A stretch of 64,000 bases of DNA, taken from an uncultured Shimia sp. (lineage in GTDB: Bacteria; Pseudomonadota; Alphaproteobacteria; Rhodobacterales; Rhodobacteraceae). Position 1 is the stretch's first letter. Each line of letters opens with the position of its first letter. The stretch lies in contig CALCOY010000016.1 of NCBI GenBank assembly GCA_937897325.1, positions 124,001 through 188,000 on the forward strand. The letters are read 5' to 3'. Positions 36,441-45,179 of the stretch are shown piece after piece. The notes beneath the pieces were generated by a model that did not search any database, was not told where the DNA came from, and saw nothing but the letters and a program-made list of their open reading frames with translations. The position numbers and the translations under genes are program-made.

Positions 36441-36677
36441 TCAGTCCAGTCCACCTGCGTCCCCACCAGCGTAGCCGCTATGGCTATACCAAGCACCTCC
36501 CGGTTTTTCGGGATGCGTCCGGGACCGGCACTTGCGGCCATCGAAATCGACCCAGACGTAAAATCCAGTTTCGTCCCGGTAAAGCGTTGCCCTGCGTTTT
36601 TGCCTGCGCGCAAAATCCCACAACCAAATGCACGCGAACATCAAAATGAGGACAAAAATAACGATTGTTTCCACCAT
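36441..36677 (-). CDS. Small predicted membrane protein, antisense between phnI and phnJ
   Basis: 78 residues. One clear N-terminal TM (METIVIFVLILMFACIWLWDF, residues 1-22 without V2) is followed by a basic RRQKRRA stop-transfer and a short beta-rich tail with YRDETGFYVWVDFDGRKCRSRTHPEKPGG. The ATG at 36677 has AAGGTGA 8 nt upstream. The composition looks like a real protein, unlike the plus-strand frame over the same bases. It runs against the phn operon and fills most of the phnI-phnJ gap. I do not recognise a family. Confidence 0.6.
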   Translation of the reverse strand: MVETIVIFVLILMFACIWLWDFARRQKRRATLYRDETGFYVWVDFDGRKCRSRTHPEKPGGAWYSHSGYAGGDAGGLD

Positions 36678-36705
36678 AGGCGTCACCTTCAAGGATCCGT
36701 CTGTC

Positions 36706-37557
36706 ATGTCTGACTACAATTTCGCATATCTTGATGAGCAGACCAAGCGGATGATCCGGCGGGCGATCCTGAAAGGCCTCGCCATCCCGGGGTATCAGGT
36801 GCCGTTTGCCAGCCGGGAGATGCCGATGCCCTATGGCTGGGGCACGGGCGGGGTACAGGTTTCGGCAGCCGTGCTGACGCCGGATGATCGCTTCAAGGTC
36901 ATCGATCAGGGGGCCGACGATACGACGAACGCAGTGTCCATTCGCAGTTTCTTCGAACGTACGGCTGACGTTGAAACCACGACCGAAACCAAAGCTGCGA
37001 CAGTCATCCAGACGCGCCACCGCATTCCGGAAACCCCACTGACCGAAGGCCAGATCCTCGTCTATCAGGTGCCCATCCCCGAACCACTGCGCTTTCTCGA
37101 ACCGCGTGAGACGGAGACGCGCAAGATGCATGAACTTCAGGAATACGGGCTGATGCACGTCAAGCTGTATGAAGACATCAGCAAACACGGGCATATCGCG
37201 ACCTCTTACGCCTACCCGGTCAAGGTTGAAGACCGCTACGTCATGGACCCTTCGCCCATACCGAAGTTCGACAATCCCAAACTGTCCGATTGCCCAGCCA
37301 TCCAATTGTTTGGCGCGGGACGCGAACAACGGATCTACGCACTACCGCCCTATACGAAAGTGGTAAGCCTCGACTTCGACGATTATCCGTTTGAGGCGTC
37401 GAAACCGAACCAAACCTGCGGTCTATGCGGCGCCGATGACAGCTATCTTGACGAGGTGATCGTTGACGATGCAGGCAGACGGATGTTCGTCTGCTCAGAC
37501 ACTGATTATTGCGAAAAGCGCCGGTCTGCCGGTCATCGCGGAAGGGATGCGGCGTGA
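36706..37557 (+). CDS. phnJ: Carbon-phosphorus lyase, radical SAM subunit PhnJ
   Basis: 283 residues. The N-terminus (NFAYLDEQTKRMIRRAILKGLAIPGYQVPFASREMPMPYGWGTGG) and the cysteine motif CGLCGADDSYLDEV...MFVCSDTDYC near the end match PhnJ. The cysteines bind the 4Fe-4S cluster, and SAM chemistry splits the C-P bond to give the alkane and cyclic phosphate. The chosen ATG precedes the family start MSDYNFAYLDE. Its TGA overlaps the GTG of the next gene. Confidence 0.96.
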   Translation: MSDYNFAYLDEQTKRMIRRAILKGLAIPGYQVPFASREMPMPYGWGTGGVQVSAAVLTPDDRFKVIDQGADDTTNAVSIRSFFERTADVETTTETKAATVIQTRHRIPETPLTEGQILVYQVPIPEPLRFLEPRETETRKMHELQEYGLMHVKLYEDISKHGHIATSYAYPVKVEDRYVMDPSPIPKFDNPKLSDCPAIQLFGAGREQRIYALPPYTKVVSLDFDDYPFEASKPNQTCGLCGADDSYLDEVIVDDAGRRMFVCSDTDYCEKRRSAGHRGRDAA

Positions 37558-38231
37558 CTGAAACCCAAGCTGTATTCTTCCACGGCGCAGGCCTGTCAGG
37601 TACGTCCTGGTCTGGCTGGGGTGGCATGGCTTTAGATTTGCCAGGGCATGGCGCTGCCCCGCGCGTAAAGGTGCCGAGCGTTGAAAGTTTCGCCGATGCG
37701 CTGGAACCATGTCTACCTGAATTCATGCACCTGATCGGGCATTCCCTGGGAGGTATGGTGGCGGTGGAATTGGCGGCAAGGTTGCAAGAGCGTGTTCGCT
37801 CGCTTGTCACGATTGAGGCTGTACCCACTGTTCAGCTTTCTCGGCTCAGCCGCTTGGGCGCGGGCCTCGCGATGCGGCTGTTCAATCTGATCGGTCCAAG
37901 GGGAGTCGCGCTTTTGTCCGGTCTGGGCCAGTCACGCAAAGCAGCCGCACATATCCGACCCCAGATCGGGGCTATGAACCCAAAGGGCATGGCAGACGCG
38001 CTGCATGCTGCGTTTGAGTACGACGCCCGCCCAAAGCTGAACCAGATTACCGCCCCGACGCTTGTGCTTGTCGGATCTGACAATAAGCAGACCCATTCAG
38101 GCGCGCGGTTCATGGCTCATCGGATCCCGAATGCCACATACGACGTTCTGAAGGGCGGACACATCCTGCATGTCGACGCCAATGATGCTTTGCTTGAGCG
38201 GTTGATCCAGTTTCATGAGTCAAGTCCATGA
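37554..38231 (+). CDS. Alpha/beta hydrolase embedded in the C-P lyase operon
   Basis: 225 residues from a GTG that overlaps the phnJ stop (GTGA); its last 4 bp overlap phnK. The fold is clear: oxyanion stretch FFHGAGLSG, LDLPGHG, nucleophile elbow GHSLGGM with S64, acid D176 (LVGSDNKQ) and H203 (GGHILHVD). It would hydrolyse an ester, lactone or thioester. It is not a standard C-P lyase gene, yet it is coupled on both sides to phnJ and phnK. It may process an organic product of C-P cleavage or a phosphonate ester; its substrate is unknown. Confidence 0.85.
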   Translation: MTETQAVFFHGAGLSGTSWSGWGGMALDLPGHGAAPRVKVPSVESFADALEPCLPEFMHLIGHSLGGMVAVELAARLQERVRSLVTIEAVPTVQLSRLSRLGAGLAMRLFNLIGPRGVALLSGLGQSRKAAAHIRPQIGAMNPKGMADALHAAFEYDARPKLNQITAPTLVLVGSDNKQTHSGARFMAHRIPNATYDVLKGGHILHVDANDALLERLIQFHESSP

Positions 38232-39010
38232 CCGAACAACCGACACCCCTCCTGTCTGTTGAGGCCGTCAGCAAGTCCTATGGCGCACAAATCGGCTGCA
38301 AGGATGTGTCCTTCGATCTTTATCCCGGCGAGGTCATGGGCATTGTCGGCGAAAGCGGATCAGGTAAATCGACATTGCTCAATTGTCTGGCGGGTCATCT
38401 GCCGCCAGACACCGGACGCGTGATGTTTGACACACGCACCGATGGCCCCTGTGACACGCTCGCTATGTCAGAACCAGAACGGCGCATGCTGTCACGCACA
38501 GACTGGGCCTTTGTTCACCAGAATGCCCGAGACGGGCTACGCATGGGCGTGAGTGCTGGTGGAAATGTAGGTGAACGCCTGATGGCCGTCGGCGCCCGGC
38601 ACTACCGCGGTATCCGCGAGCAGGCCGTGGATTGGCTTGGGCGCGTCGAAATCGATGCGCACCGCATCGACGACCGCCCAAGAACCTTTTCCGGCGGGAT
38701 GCAGCAGCGCCTACAGATTGCCCGCAACCTTGTCACAGGCCCGCGTCTTGTCTTCATGGACGAACCGACGGGCGGTTTGGATGTCAGCGTTCAGGCCCGG
38801 CTGCTGGACCTGCTGCGCGGTCTCGTGCGCGATCTTGGCCTGTCGGCGATCATCGTCACCCATGACCTTGCCGTCGTGCGCCTTCTGGCGGACCGGCTGA
38901 TGGTTATGAAATCAGGCCATGTCGTCGAAGAAGGCCTGACCGATCAGGTGCTGGATGATCCGCAACACGCCTATACGCAGCTGCTTGTCAGCTCTGTCCT
39001 GCAAGTTTGA
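38228..39010 (+). CDS. phnK: C-P lyase-associated ATPase PhnK
   Basis: 260 residues, ABC-type nucleotide-binding domain with Walker A GESGSGKST, Q-loop VHQNARDGLRMGVSAGGNV, signature FSGGMQQRLQIAR and Walker B LVFMDEPTGGLDV. In the characterised complex PhnK docks onto PhnGHIJ. It overlaps the hydrolase by 4 bp. Confidence 0.95.
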   Translation: MTEQPTPLLSVEAVSKSYGAQIGCKDVSFDLYPGEVMGIVGESGSGKSTLLNCLAGHLPPDTGRVMFDTRTDGPCDTLAMSEPERRMLSRTDWAFVHQNARDGLRMGVSAGGNVGERLMAVGARHYRGIREQAVDWLGRVEIDAHRIDDRPRTFSGGMQQRLQIARNLVTGPRLVFMDEPTGGLDVSVQARLLDLLRGLVRDLGLSAIIVTHDLAVVRLLADRLMVMKSGHVVEEGLTDQVLDDPQHAYTQLLVSSVLQV

Positions 39011-39020
39011 AGAGCGCCGC

Positions 39021-39704
39021 ATGATCACACTCGAGAACGTCTCTAAAACCTTCACGCTTCACAATCAGGGCGGCGCAGTGATCGAGGCCATCGCCGATGT
39101 CAGCCTATCCGTGACGCCGGGCGAATGTGTGGCGCTGACGGGGGCGTCAGGTGCGGGCAAGTCGACGTTGATGCGGTTGATCTACGGGAATTACCTGGCC
39201 AAGACGGGCACGATCCATGTGGGGGATCTGGAAATCAAGCGGGCCAAGCCCCACGATATCATCGCCTTGCGACGCGACACTTTGGGGTATGTAAGCCAGT
39301 TTCTGCGGGTGGTGCCCCGCGTGCCGACACTCGATGTGGTCGCGGAACCGCTGCGCGCCATAGGACGCCCTGCGGACAATGCGAAGGATCGCGCGGCTGA
39401 TCTGCTGACCCGCCTCAACATCCCCCAAACACTTTGGTCCTTGTCCCCCACGACTTTCTCGGGTGGCGAACAACAGCGGGTCAACATCGCCCGCGGTTTT
39501 GCGCATCCTTACCCCGCGTTGCTTCTGGACGAACCCACTGCAAGCCTCGACGGCTCCAACCGCGAAGTCGTGTTGGACCTTATCCAAGAGGCCAAGCGCC
39601 GGGGGGCAGCAATCATCGGGATCTTCCATGACGAAATCGCACGCGCCCAGATCTGTGACCGCGAGATTGACGTGTCCTCATTCACGGTCGGGAAAGCAGC
39701 ATGA
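39021..39704 (+). CDS. phnL: C-P lyase-associated ATPase PhnL
   Basis: 227 residues with Walker A GASGAGKST, signature FSGGEQQRVNIARG and Walker B ALLLDEPTASLDG. PhnL is the second ABC-type subunit and helps form the ribosyl-phosphonate. The ATG at 39021 begins MITLENVSKTFTLHNQGG, the family start, 10 nt after phnK. Its stop overlaps phnN (ATGA). Confidence 0.95.
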   Translation: MITLENVSKTFTLHNQGGAVIEAIADVSLSVTPGECVALTGASGAGKSTLMRLIYGNYLAKTGTIHVGDLEIKRAKPHDIIALRRDTLGYVSQFLRVVPRVPTLDVVAEPLRAIGRPADNAKDRAADLLTRLNIPQTLWSLSPTTFSGGEQQRVNIARGFAHPYPALLLDEPTASLDGSNREVVLDLIQEAKRRGAAIIGIFHDEIARAQICDREIDVSSFTVGKAA

Positions 39705-40246
39705 AGCCGGGTCGGCTCATCGCTTTCGTGGGGCCGTCGGGCGTTGGCAAGGACAGCGTGATGGAGGCCATCGCCGAGGCCGCCCCTAAGTTTCAGCTCG
39801 TGCGCCGCGACATAACCCGTCCGGCCGATTTGGGGGGAGAGAATTTCAATCCGATCAGCGAAGACGATTTCGCCCTTAGCACCCAAGCAGGCCAATACTG
39901 CCTGCACTGGCAAGCGCACGGTCTAAGCTACGGGATCCCAAGGGACGTCTTGCGGCGGGTGACAGGCGGTGTCGACCAGTTGGTCAACCTGTCACGCACA
40001 GTTCTACAGGATGCAGCGGCGGTCTTTCCAGCGTTTCTGATCATCAATCTGACGGCAAAGGCGGAAACCCTTGCTGATCGGGTGCGCGGACGTGGACGCG
40101 AAGACCCCGCCGATATCGCGCGTCGGCTTTCGCGCAAAACGAAAGAATTGCCGGCAGATCTGCATGTCCACACCGTATCAAATGATGGGCCTTTGTTCGA
40201 CACGGTCACGCAAGTCCTGCGACTAATCCAACCGGTGCGCGCCTGA
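39701..40246 (+). CDS. phnN: Ribose 1,5-bisphosphokinase PhnN
   Basis: 181 residues of the guanylate-kinase-like fold. The P-loop is GPSGVGKDS, with RRDITRPADLGGENFNPISEDDFALSTQAGQYCLHWQAHGLSYGIP and an arginine-rich lid (RVRGRGREDPADIARRLSRKTKE). It forms PRPP from ribose 1,5-bisphosphate so the C-P lyase product returns to central metabolism. It is coupled to phnL; phnM follows after 25 nt. Confidence 0.94.
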   Translation: MKPGRLIAFVGPSGVGKDSVMEAIAEAAPKFQLVRRDITRPADLGGENFNPISEDDFALSTQAGQYCLHWQAHGLSYGIPRDVLRRVTGGVDQLVNLSRTVLQDAAAVFPAFLIINLTAKAETLADRVRGRGREDPADIARRLSRKTKELPADLHVHTVSNDGPLFDTVTQVLRLIQPVRA

Positions 40247-40271
40247 TGATTTCAGCATTAAGTAATATGAT

Positions 40272-41465
40272 ATGAACTCCCCGCTCCCACCCGAAAGCCT
40301 TGCAAACTTGCATGTTGGCAACGTCTCCGAACCGCTTTGTCTGACCAATGCCCGGCTTGTTCTGCCCGATCGCGTTGAAACCGGAACGATTGTGGTCGAA
40401 GACGGCCTGATCACGGAAATTTCGGATGGGCATGTAACGGGCCGCGGCGTGATTGATTGCGATGGGGCATTTGTTCTGCCCGGCCTTGTCGAACTGCACA
40501 CAGACAACCTTGAACGCCATATCGAACCGCGCCCTTCCGTGGATTGGCCACATCTTCCCGGGATCCTTGCCCATGATGCAGAGCTTGCATCGGTCGGGAT
40601 CACAACGGTTTTTGACGCGATGCGCGTTGGGTCCATCCCCGATGGTAAGGCGCGCTATTCGGAATATGCCCGGGGTCTCTCGCGCGAGATCATCGCGTTG
40701 CGTGCCGCGGGTGCGCTCAAGATCAGCCATTTCCTGCATCTCAGAGCCGAGGTATGTTCAGAAACTTTGCTCGAGGAACTCGCAGCTTTCACGCCCGACG
40801 ACCGGATCGGGATCGTCAGCCTGATGGACCACACGCCCGGACAAAGACAGTTTCGCGATATTTCGAAGCTGAAACTCTACGTCGCAAAAAAGCGTGGTTT
40901 GACGGACGCCGAGTTCGAAGATCACGTTGCCAATCTCAAAGATCTACGAGACCGCTTCGGCGATGTTCACGAGGCTGGCACGGTTGCAGAAGCCGCGCGG
41001 CTCGGGGCTGTTCTAGCCAGTCATGATGATACCACCAAGGACCAGGTTGCAACCTCAAAGCACTACGGAGTCACATTCGCCGAATTTCCCACGACGTTCG
41101 AGGCCGCGCAGGCCTGCAAGGCGAACGGCATCTACATCATGATGGGGGCGCCAAACATCATCCGCGGCGGGTCGCATTCCGGCAATGTTTCGGCGTTGGA
41201 TCTGGCTGTCGACGGTTTGCTTGACATCATCTCGTCGGACTATGTGCCCTCAGCGCTTCTGCTGTCCGCCTTTCATCTGGGATCAGTCTGGGATGACCTG
41301 CCCCGCGCCATCCGCACGGTCACCCAGGCCCCCGCCAAGGTTACCGGTCTGACGGACCGTGGACGGCTTGAGATTGGCCTGCGCGGTGATCTGGTCTGTG
41401 TGTCGCTCCTGAATGACACGCCGATTGTGCGTGGCGTCTGGAGCCGCGGACGACAGGTCGGATAA
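40272..41465 (+). CDS. phnM: Alpha-D-ribose 1-methylphosphonate 5-triphosphate diphosphatase
   Basis: 397 residues of the amidohydrolase superfamily. The metal-binding motif is LPGLVELHTDNLERH; later HFLHLRAEV, LMDHTPGQRQF, LASHDDTTKDQV and SSDYVPSALL hold further ligands and the conserved Asp. PhnM removes pyrophosphate before C-P cleavage. It is the last intact gene of the operon; decayed sequence follows. Confidence 0.95.
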   Translation: MNSPLPPESLANLHVGNVSEPLCLTNARLVLPDRVETGTIVVEDGLITEISDGHVTGRGVIDCDGAFVLPGLVELHTDNLERHIEPRPSVDWPHLPGILAHDAELASVGITTVFDAMRVGSIPDGKARYSEYARGLSREIIALRAAGALKISHFLHLRAEVCSETLLEELAAFTPDDRIGIVSLMDHTPGQRQFRDISKLKLYVAKKRGLTDAEFEDHVANLKDLRDRFGDVHEAGTVAEAARLGAVLASHDDTTKDQVATSKHYGVTFAEFPTTFEAAQACKANGIYIMMGAPNIIRGGSHSGNVSALDLAVDGLLDIISSDYVPSALLLSAFHLGSVWDDLPRAIRTVTQAPAKVTGLTDRGRLEIGLRGDLVCVSLLNDTPIVRGVWSRGRQVG

Positions 41466-41477
41466 ATCTGCGCCCCC

Positions 41478-42195
41478 CCGGGTTAAGTCCATCCCCAACC
41501 CGCCATCATCGACATAGATCCTCTCGCCCGTGACGTAGATGGCCCTTTCCAAACAGAGGAAAACCACCAAATCGCCAATCTACAGCGGGGCGTCCACGCG
41601 CTTCAACGGTTTTCGCGACATCACCGTATTCATCGCTTCTGCATTAGCTTTCACACCTGCCATCATCTCAGCTTTAATCGAACCGCGACCAACGGCATTC
41701 AAACGGATATTGTGTGTGCCAGTGCCAAGACTGAGACCTTTTTCAATTGCGTCATCCCAGCTTTGGAGGCGCAGTATGCGGGTATGGAAGGGATAGCCAC
41801 TTGTTCGTTGATGGACGACATGTTGACGATGGCACCTTCGATCTTTTGCGCCACTATTGTGTTTGCTGCACGCTGCGTCGCCATAAAGACATAGCGTAGA
41901 TTGATGTTTACGACGTTCTCGAAATCCTCAAGGTCTCAATTCAGGACATCGCCAGCTATCGCCACACCCGCATTGTCAACGAGGGGGAGACAGGCCCGTG
42001 CTCAGCCTCAATCTTTTCGAACATCGCTGAGATCTGAGCAGGATCGACCATGCCGCAAACCAGACCGGAGAACGCGCCAAGTTCTTTGGCAGCGGCTGTC
42101 ACGTCGTTTGGAACGGGCGCGTGACAATCACACTCTTCGGCGGAGCTGTTCCAAGGCGAGATCGGTTTTTTGCGAAACCCCGCAACCTTCGGCAT
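41478..42195 (-). pseudogene. Decayed short-chain dehydrogenase/reductase
   Basis: Read on the minus strand in changing frames, the region shows SDR pieces in the right order. They are VTAAAKELG...VDPAQISAMFEKIEAEHGPV (41956-42195), then MATQRAANTIVAQKIEGAIVNMSSINEQVAIPSIPAYCASKAGMTQL with the Ser and YxxxK motifs (41699-41884), then VVFLCLERAIYVTGERIYVDDGG (41500-41570). At least two frameshifts separate them, and the N-terminal TGxxxGIG loop is not recognisable. It is convergent with phnM. This was a real enzyme gene, now inactive. Confidence 0.8.
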
Positions 42196-42307
42196 TTCGC
42201 AGCATGACTTGAGTTTGCCGTCGCATAGGGTTTCGTCTCAATTTTAAAGGCGGCCCTTTGCAAAGCCAGGCCAGAAAAGTGTCAAACTCCACAATTCATC
42301 CGCCGAT

Positions 42308-42709
42308 ATGGTCGCAGAGACGCGTGCCCGGATTGAGGGAATCAAAACGCTCGATTTGTTGGGATGGTGGATGATCCGAGTGTGGTGATCTTCGACATCC
42401 GCGATGCGCGCGAACGTTAGCGTGGTGGTACTGTTCCGGGAAGTCTCCATGCGCCGGGCGGGATGATCGAATTCTGAGGAAGTCCCGACAGCCCGTATCA
42501 CAAGCAAGTATTCGCCCAAAAAGATAAGAAGGACGTCTTTCACTGTGACCCGGGATGATGATCAGCAATCACCGTGGCGACGCTTCAGGACAAGGGATCC
42601 GAAGCGGCCCATCCGCACGAAGGTTTTTCGGGCTGGGAAGCGCACGGTGGACCGCTGGAACACCCCGAGCCCAAGGGCGGACAACGCGGTCCGATCATGC
42701 GTTGCTGAG
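42308..42709 (+). pseudogene. Decayed rhodanese-like sulfurtransferase
   Basis: From the ATG at 42308 (MVAETRARIEGIKTLDLLG) the frame shifts to VDDPSVVIFDIRDARER, a stop, RGGTVPGSLHAPGGMIEF, another stop, then SPDSPYHKQVFAQKDKKDVFHCDPG, where the Cys would be the active-site residue. A further shift gives VATLQDKGSEAAHPHEGFSGWEAHGGPLEHP. The order VxIDxRDxxE, GxxPGxxHAPxGM, YH and the C-terminal FxGW matches single-domain rhodaneses. Two in-frame stops and two frameshifts make it non-functional. It overlaps the end of the molybdoenzyme gene. Confidence 0.75.
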
Positions 42710-45046
42710 AACCGCATTCAGCTTGGTTACCGTCCGCTTACGCTGGCCAACGGCATCCTCTTCAGAAGTGGCAAACTCAGGGGGTTCGTGCGCCATGACC
42801 TTTGGCGGTTTCGCATCGAACCTTGCCAATTCAACACGGGCAGAATGCGCCGCAGGGCCTTGCGAAAGGGCCGATGTCCGCAGATCGTGCGTCAACACGT
42901 TTGGGTTGCCATGCCGGTCTCGATCTTGAAGGGCAGAATAGTCGGGATCATACCAGGCCCCCGTCCATAGAAAGACACTGCCGGGCGCGATATCATCCGT
43001 CAGACGCGCGCCTGCAAGGCAGCGACCGCGGGCGTTGAACAATTCGACCACGTCCCCGTCTTCGATCCCGCGCGTCCTGGCATCGTCAGGATGGATCAAG
43101 ACAGGCTCTCGCCCGGCGATCTTATGCCCAAGACTGTAGGCGCCGTTGTCCAACTGCGAATGCAATCGCGTCGCAGGCTGACCTGATATGAGAAAAAGGG
43201 GGTGGTCCGCGTCACCGGCATCGCGGCGGGGCAACCAGCTTGCATGGCCCGGACAATCGGGCAGATCAAAACCTGCGATAACGTCTGAGTACAGCTCAAT
43301 CCGTCCACTGGGGGTGGGCAAGGCGTTTCCAATCGGATCGGCACGAAAGTCAGCCAGAAAAACCTGGTTCGGCGCCGGGTCGGGCAGATGCAGTACGTCA
43401 CCGTCAATGAATGTGTCCCAATCCGGGAGCGCGGGTCCACAGGCGTTAGCAGCTTGCCGTGTCTCGTCCCACATCCGCCGTATCCAGCCATCGGGTGTCA
43501 GGCCTTCCGTGAACGCCTCCGCATTGCCCAACCTTTCGGCTAGGGCCGCATACATCTCAAACTCTGTCCACGCCTCGCCTGCGGGGAGGACGGCTTGCGG
43601 CATGGGCATCAGCGAGCTGTCGGTGTGGCCAGCCCCGAAATCGGTGCGTTCCTGCGGGGCGGCGACCGGCAGAACGATGTCGGCATGTCTTGCCGTCGCA
43701 GTCCAGTTGATCTCATTCACGACGACGGTCTCCGGCTTCTGCAATGCCGCATGAAGCTGACGCAGATCCTGATGATGGTGAAACGGGTTGCCGCCAGCCC
43801 ACCAAACCATCCGGATGTCCGGGAAAAGCCGCGTCTGCCCATTGTACTTGTAGGACCCTCTGGGATTGAGCAGCATCTCCGATATCATCGCCACGGGAAT
43901 GAAATCATCGACCGGGTTTTCCCCTTGTGGAAAGACGCCGGGGCGGAAGGGTCGCGCGGTATTGCCGATGGTGGCGTTCACAGCGTAGCCGATCGTGTAG
44001 CCCCCACCCGGCAGACCGATCTGACCCAGCATCGCAGCAAGCGTGACGGTCATCCAAAGCGGCTGCTCTCCGAAGTCCGCGCGCTGCAAGCCAGCCGAGC
44101 AGGTGATCATCGTGCGCGATGCGGCCATATCGCGCGCTAACGCCCTGATACGGCCCGCATCAACACCCGATTGAATCGCAGCCCAGTCGGCATCCTTCGC
44201 AGTACCGTCTTCATGTCCAAGCAGGTAGGCTTCGACCTTGGCAAAACCGGTTGTGTAAGTCTTGAGGAAAGCTTTGTCATGCAGGTTTTCGACCAGCAGC
44301 GTATGCGCCAGACCCATCATGACAGCCACATCGCTGCCCGGACGGGGCGGCAGCCACTCGGACTTCACCATATCGGACACGTCCGTCCGAAGCGGGCTGA
44401 AACTGACAAAACGCACCCCAGACTTTGCGCAAGCCGTCATGCTGTCTTTCATCCTGTGTTTCGAGACACCGCCATCACCAACTTGCGTATTGCGCAGGGG
44501 CAAGCCGCCAAAGGCCACAACCAGATTGGTATGCTCGGCCACGACGGACCAACGCGTTGCCGTCGCCACATGATCGCGATAACGGCCGACGATGTGCGGC
44601 ATCAGTACAAGTGCCGCGTTGTAGCTGTAATTGCCCTTTGATCGGACAAAGCCGCCTTGGGTATTCAGAAATCTCTTCAACTGGCCCTGAGCGTGATGGA
44701 AACGGCCCGCGCTTGACCAGCCATAGGATCCACCATAGATCGCCTTGTTGCCATGCTGAGTACGAATGCGGGAAATCTCGGTGCCGAGCAGATCCAAGGC
44801 GTCCTCCCAGGACACTTCGACAAAGTCGTCGCGCCCGCGGATACCGCCGCCAGTTAGCCATCCCTTTCGAACCGCCGGGCGCAGGACCCGGGCACGGCCG
44901 CTTAGACTGGATGCGATGTTTTCATTGATGGGCGACGGATGCGGATCGTCCGGATGCGCATCAACGCGCGTCACGACACCGTCGCTGATCGACACAAGGC
45001 CCATGCCCCAATGGCTTCCTGTGCGCACGCGGTCTTCGTTTGACAT
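42695..45046 (-). CDS. Molybdopterin-dependent oxidoreductase, BisC/TorA/DMSO reductase type (cytoplasmic)
   Basis: 783 residues. The Y108/W110 pair in GGSYGWSSAGRFHHAQG and the likely molybdenum-ligand Ser S141 (KGNYSYNAAL) match the DMSO-reductase type. Several MGD-binding segments follow (VWWAGGNPFHHHQD, VNEINWTATARHADIVLPVAAPQERTD, the C-terminal molydop-binding domain with SQLDNGAYSLGHKIAGREP). No N-terminal CxxC Fe-S motif and no Tat signal are seen, so it resembles cytoplasmic biotin sulfoxide reductase rather than periplasmic TorA. The ATG at 45046 is chosen since the upstream 41 residues lack similarity. Substrate (S- or N-oxide) is inference. Confidence 0.88.
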   Translation of the reverse strand: MSNEDRVRTGSHWGMGLVSISDGVVTRVDAHPDDPHPSPINENIASSLSGRARVLRPAVRKGWLTGGGIRGRDDFVEVSWEDALDLLGTEISRIRTQHGNKAIYGGSYGWSSAGRFHHAQGQLKRFLNTQGGFVRSKGNYSYNAALVLMPHIVGRYRDHVATATRWSVVAEHTNLVVAFGGLPLRNTQVGDGGVSKHRMKDSMTACAKSGVRFVSFSPLRTDVSDMVKSEWLPPRPGSDVAVMMGLAHTLLVENLHDKAFLKTYTTGFAKVEAYLLGHEDGTAKDADWAAIQSGVDAGRIRALARDMAASRTMITCSAGLQRADFGEQPLWMTVTLAAMLGQIGLPGGGYTIGYAVNATIGNTARPFRPGVFPQGENPVDDFIPVAMISEMLLNPRGSYKYNGQTRLFPDIRMVWWAGGNPFHHHQDLRQLHAALQKPETVVVNEINWTATARHADIVLPVAAPQERTDFGAGHTDSSLMPMPQAVLPAGEAWTEFEMYAALAERLGNAEAFTEGLTPDGWIRRMWDETRQAANACGPALPDWDTFIDGDVLHLPDPAPNQVFLADFRADPIGNALPTPSGRIELYSDVIAGFDLPDCPGHASWLPRRDAGDADHPLFLISGQPATRLHSQLDNGAYSLGHKIAGREPVLIHPDDARTRGIEDGDVVELFNARGRCLAGARLTDDIAPGSVFLWTGAWYDPDYSALQDRDRHGNPNVLTHDLRTSALSQGPAAHSARVELARFDAKPPKVMAHEPPEFATSEEDAVGQRKRTVTKLNAVLSNA

Positions 45047-45179
45047 AATCACAACCTTTCCTGGACACGTCCACATTCCGATACTGACGCAGGCCAGCGC
45101 ATCTGTCATCCCAGTGATGTGGCAATTCGGGACACACAAGACTAATATGCTCAGGTGTTCGGAGCACAAAGGTCAAACC

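Noticed and set aside
36435-36713. 92-residue plus-strand frame starting with ATGA at the phnI stop
   Set aside because: The coupling looks attractive, but the composition is not protein-like (many Pro, Arg, His, no hydrophobic core), and the minus strand encodes a convincing small membrane protein.
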